A stretch of DNA of 8,471 nt from Alphaproteobacteria bacterium (GTDB lineage Bacteria; Pseudomonadota; Alphaproteobacteria; Rhodobacterales; Rhodobacteraceae). Where the stretch lies: contig JAJRUE010000237.1 of NCBI GenBank assembly GCA_024277955.1, positions 1-8,471 of the forward strand. The letters are read 5' to 3'. Below, piece by piece: positions 5,798 to 8,471 of this stretch (position 1 is the stretch's first letter; each line of letters begins with the position of its first letter). Made by a program: the position numbers and the translations under genes. The notes under the pieces are model-generated. The model saw nothing but the letters and a program-made list of their open reading frames with translations. It ran no database searches and was not told the DNA's origin.

Positions 5798-5862
5798 CGC
5801 TTCTTTCTGGCCAAAAATACCCCAATCCCACCCCCGACAGCCGCGAAAGGCCCGCCGGATGA
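5794..5862 (+). CDS. 22-codon ORF bridging soxD and soxA, possible coupling peptide
   Basis: An ATG at 5794-5796 overlaps the soxD stop as ATGA, and the frame ends at TGA 5860-5862, overlapping the soxA ATG as a second ATGA. The peptide begins MTLLSGQKYPNPTP and is proline- and charge-rich toward the end; it resembles no protein I know. Terminating ribosomes from soxD could restart here and deliver a ribosome to the soxA start, balancing subunit output. Alternatively the fit is chance, since soxA has a modest AAAGG 8 nt before its own ATG. The DNA also contains a recurrent-looking motif (see 5800-5823). Confidence 0.3.
   Translation: MTLLSGQKYPNPTPDSRERPAG
5800..5823. repeat. AT-rich imperfect palindromic motif between soxD and soxA
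   Basis: The stretch starting CTTCTTTCTGGCCAAAAATA is conspicuously poor in G+C for this genome. It contains TTTCTGGCCAAAAA, a 14-nt palindrome with one mismatched pair. I recall very similar TTCTTTxTGGCCxAAATA motifs scattered between genes in Rhodobacterales genomes, which would make this a dispersed intergenic element; that recollection is unverified. No second copy was noticed in this window. Confidence 0.3.
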
Positions 5863-8471
5863 GTACCCGCATCGCCAACCACGGTCGTCTGATCGACCGC
5901 TCCACCCGGATCGGTTTCACCTTCAACGGCAAACCCTTCAGCGGTCATCCCGGCGACACGCTGGCCTCGGCATTGCTGGCCAATGACAGGATGATGGTGG
6001 GCCGGTCGTTCAAATACCACCGCCCGCGCGGCATCGTCGCCTCGGGCGCCGAGGAGCCCAACGCGCTGGTCGGGCTGGGGCAGGGGGCGCGGTTCGAACC
6101 CGATCAGCGCGCCACCACCACCGAATTGTTCGACGGGCTGGCCGCGATCAGCCAGAACCACTGGCCGGGCCTGGAGTTCGACATCGGCGCGATCAATTCA
6201 CGTTTCGCGCGGTTCCTGCCGGCGGGGTTCTATTACAAGACCTTCATGGCGCCGCAGGCCTTCTGGAAAAGTGTCTACGAACCCTTCATCCGCAAATCCG
6301 CCGGGCTCGGCGCCGCGCCGACCGAGGCCGACGCGGATACCTATGAGCATTTCCACGTCTTCGCCGATATACTGGTGATCGGCGGCGGCGTCGCCGGGCT
6401 GCACGCGGCACTGGTTGCCGGGCGCGCCGGCGCGCGGGTGCTGCTGATCGAACAGACCGCCCATTGGGGCGGGCGCGCGCCGGTGGATGGCGGCCGCATC
6501 GAGGGCGCCACGCCCGATCGTCACGTCGATGCGATGGTGGCGGAACTGGCGGCGATGGACAACGTCACCATGCGCCGGCGCACCATGGGCGCTGGCGTCT
6601 ACGACCACGGCTATGTGCTGGGGTACGAGCGGCTGACCGATCACGATCCGGACCGCCCCGGCCCGCGCCATCGGTTGTGGCGGATCCGGGCGCGGCAGGT
6701 GATCACCGCCACCGGCGCCATCGAACGCCCGCTCAGCTTCGCGGGCAACGATGTGCCCGGCGTGATGCTGGCCTCGGCGGCGCGCGACTATGTGGTGAAT
6801 TACGGCGTGACGCCGGGCAGGCGGGTAGTGGTGGTGACCAACAACGACGACGGCTACCGCACCGCGATCTGCCTGAAGCGCGCCGGGATCGAGGTGCCGC
6901 GCATTCTGGACGCGCGCGAAACCGGCGGTGGCGCGCTGATGCGCCAGGCCCGCGATCTGGGGCTGCGCATCGATTGCGGTCGTGCCATCGCCAGGGTGCA
7001 GGGTGGCCGCCGGGTGAAAAAGGTGCAGATCTGCGCCCATCGCGGCGCCGGCGAGGCGCTGGAGGAACTGGCCTGCGACGCGGTTGCGATGTCGGGCGGC
7101 TGGTCGCCGGTGGTGCATCTGTGGTCGCATTGCGGTGGCAAGCTGCTTTGGGACGAGGCTCACGCGCATTTCCGCCCCGACCCGACCCGCCCGCCGACTG
7201 GGGCGGATGGTCAGGGCTTCGTACGCGCCGCCGGTTCGGCCAATGGCGCGCTGTCGCTGCCCGAGGTGATGGCCGATGCCGATACGGCTGCCAGGGGCGC
7301 CATCCGCGCCGTCGGAATGAAACCCAAACGCAAAGCCGCCCCCGAAGCCACGACCGAGGAAGAAGCGCCGATGGCGCCGGTCTGGCTGATGCCGGCACGC
7401 GCCAAGGCGCCGCTGCGGGCCAAGTCCTGGCTCGACTATCAGAACGACGTCAAGGTGTCGGATGTGCAACTGGCCGCCCGCGAAGGGTACGCCAGCGTCG
7501 AACACACCAAGCGATATACCACCTTGGGCATGGCGACCGATCAGGGTAAGCTGAGCAATATCAACGGCCTGGCAGTGCTTTCGGATGCTTTGGGTCAACC
7601 GATTCCGGCCACCGGCACCACCACCTTCCGCCCGCCCTATACGCCGATCTCGATGGGCGCGATTGCCGGCGAGGCTCGCGGGGACATCTTCCAGCCGCTG
7701 CGCCGCACACCGCTGCACGCGTGGCACGAGGCCAATGGCGCCGAATGGGAACCGGTCGGCCAGTGGCGCCGCCCCTACGCCTATCCACGGGGCGACGAAA
7801 CCGTGCATGGCGCGGTAATGCGCGAGGTGAACAACACCCGACAAGCCCTTGGATTGCTTGATGCTTCGACCCTTGGAAAATTGATCGTGAAGGGCCCGGA
7901 CGCCGGGCGTTTTCTCGACATGCTCTATACCAACATGATCAGCACGCTGAAGCCCGGCAAATGTCGCTACGGGCTGATGTGTTCGGAAAACGGTTTCCTG
8001 ATCGATGACGGCGTGGTGGCGCGGATCGACGAGGATACCTTCCTCTGCCACACCACCACGGGGGGCGCCGAGCGCATCCATGGCCATATGGAGGAATGGC
8101 TGCAATGCGAATGGTGGGATTGGCAGGTCTGGGTCGCCAATGTCACCGAGCAATACGCGCAGATCGGGGTGGTCGGCCCCAACGCGCGCAAACTTCTGGA
8201 AAAGCTGGGCGGCATGGATGTCTCGGCTGCGGCGTTGCCGTTCATGCAATGGCGCGACGGAACGCTCGGGGGCTTCGAGGTGCGCATCTACCGGATTTCC
8301 TTCTCCGGCGAACTCAGCTTCGAAATCGCGGTGCCGGCCTCGCTGGGCCGCGCGCTCTGGGACAGGCTGATCGAAGCGGGGGCCGAATTCGGCGCCATGC
8401 CCTATGGCACCGAGGCGCTGCATGTGATGCGCGCCGAAAAGGGCTTCATCATGATCGGCGATGAAACCGAT
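5859..8471 (+). CDS. soxA: sarcosine oxidase alpha subunit, 3' end beyond the window
   Basis: Largest subunit of heterotetrameric sarcosine oxidase: binds NAD+ and houses the tetrahydrofolate site where the methyl carbon becomes 5,10-methylene-THF. The frame stays open for 871 codons to the last base; the family is about 970-1010 residues, so roughly 100-140 are missing. In order: a ferredoxin-like N-terminal domain (about 1-100) with FKYHRPRGIVASGAEEPNALVGL and no cysteine, so no Fe-S cluster, as usual for SoxA; a Rossmann domain with VIGGGVAGLHAAL (GGGVAG at 175-180); ATGAIERP; MSGGWSPVVHLWSHCGG (from 411); a charged linker (PKRKAAPEATTEEEAP); the VEHTKRYTTLGMATDQGK helical module (from 547); and a GcvT-like aminomethyltransferase domain from about 617, ending IMIGDETD. 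ATG 5859 has AAAGG 8 nt upstream. Unlike soxB it shows no lesion. soxG would be expected downstream. Confidence 0.96.
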   Translation, partial: MSTRIANHGRLIDRSTRIGFTFNGKPFSGHPGDTLASALLANDRMMVGRSFKYHRPRGIVASGAEEPNALVGLGQGARFEPDQRATTTELFDGLAAISQNHWPGLEFDIGAINSRFARFLPAGFYYKTFMAPQAFWKSVYEPFIRKSAGLGAAPTEADADTYEHFHVFADILVIGGGVAGLHAALVAGRAGARVLLIEQTAHWGGRAPVDGGRIEGATPDRHVDAMVAELAAMDNVTMRRRTMGAGVYDHGYVLGYERLTDHDPDRPGPRHRLWRIRARQVITATGAIERPLSFAGNDVPGVMLASAARDYVVNYGVTPGRRVVVVTNNDDGYRTAICLKRAGIEVPRILDARETGGGALMRQARDLGLRIDCGRAIARVQGGRRVKKVQICAHRGAGEALEELACDAVAMSGGWSPVVHLWSHCGGKLLWDEAHAHFRPDPTRPPTGADGQGFVRAAGSANGALSLPEVMADADTAARGAIRAVGMKPKRKAAPEATTEEEAPMAPVWLMPARAKAPLRAKSWLDYQNDVKVSDVQLAAREGYASVEHTKRYTTLGMATDQGKLSNINGLAVLSDALGQPIPATGTTTFRPPYTPISMGAIAGEARGDIFQPLRRTPLHAWHEANGAEWEPVGQWRRPYAYPRGDETVHGAVMREVNNTRQALGLLDASTLGKLIVKGPDAGRFLDMLYTNMISTLKPGKCRYGLMCSENGFLIDDGVVARIDEDTFLCHTTTGGAERIHGHMEEWLQCEWWDWQVWVANVTEQYAQIGVVGPNARKLLEKLGGMDVSAAALPFMQWRDGTLGGFEVRIYRISFSGELSFEIAVPASLGRALWDRLIEAGAEFGAMPYGTEALHVMRAEKGFIMIGDETD

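Noticed and set aside
6198..8423. 741-codon open frame on the minus strand opposite soxA
   Set aside because: It lies wholly antisense to the well-recognised SoxA coding region; the protein is low-complexity His/Arg/Gly/Ala text typical of a GC-rich shadow frame.
1..8471. CRISPR array, tRNA/rRNA genes, insertion sequences or prophage parts
   Set aside because: No spaced direct repeats, cloverleaf-like segments, transposase-like frames or terminal inverted repeats were seen; coding density is nearly complete with housekeeping and catabolic genes.

Overview
The window reads as chromosomal core DNA from a high-GC alphaproteobacterium, most likely a member of the Rhodobacteraceae (Roseobacter/Paracoccus-type). 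The reasons are the strong G/C bias at third codon positions, the protein sequences themselves (SoxB, SoxA, DusA and RuvX all look like Rhodobacterales versions as I remember them), and the ccmI-ruvX-DUF1289 order. This placement is inference; no search was run. I see no mobile element, CRISPR array, tRNA or rRNA.

Layout. (1) 1-1721, plus strand: the 3' part of dusA (tRNA-dihydrouridine synthase), whose start lies before the window, coupled by a stop/start overlap to a probable phytanoyl-CoA-dioxygenase-like Fe(II)/2-oxoglutarate oxygenase. (2) 1741-3694, minus strand: ccmI (cytochrome c maturation), ruvX/yqgF (pre-16S rRNA nuclease/Holliday-junction-resolvase family) and a DUF1289 small cysteine protein. 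The three are chained by two ATGA overlaps and converge on the first pair across only 19 nt. (3) 3695-3879: a divergent regulatory region with two inverted repeats and a plausible promoter. (4) 3880-8471, plus strand: the heterotetrameric sarcosine oxidase locus, soxB, soxD and soxA (soxA runs off the right edge; soxG would be expected next). The complex demethylates sarcosine to glycine and passes the one-carbon unit to tetrahydrofolate, the last demethylation step of choline/glycine-betaine catabolism.

Three things stand out in the sox locus. soxB has a single in-frame TAA at codon 127, where the family has a Glu codon (GAA), while the other 287 codons downstream are intact; it is a very recent pseudogene or a sequence error. 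A 67-codon minus-strand gene for a one-helix membrane protein sits between soxB and soxD and overlaps the soxB stop. It has a near-consensus promoter whose predicted start site falls on the ATG, so its mRNA may be leaderless. Finally, soxD and soxA are joined by a 22-codon ORF that starts on the soxD stop and ends on the soxA start.

I do not see a wholly new defence or mobile system here. The unusual content is in gene architecture and small elements inside otherwise familiar operons.
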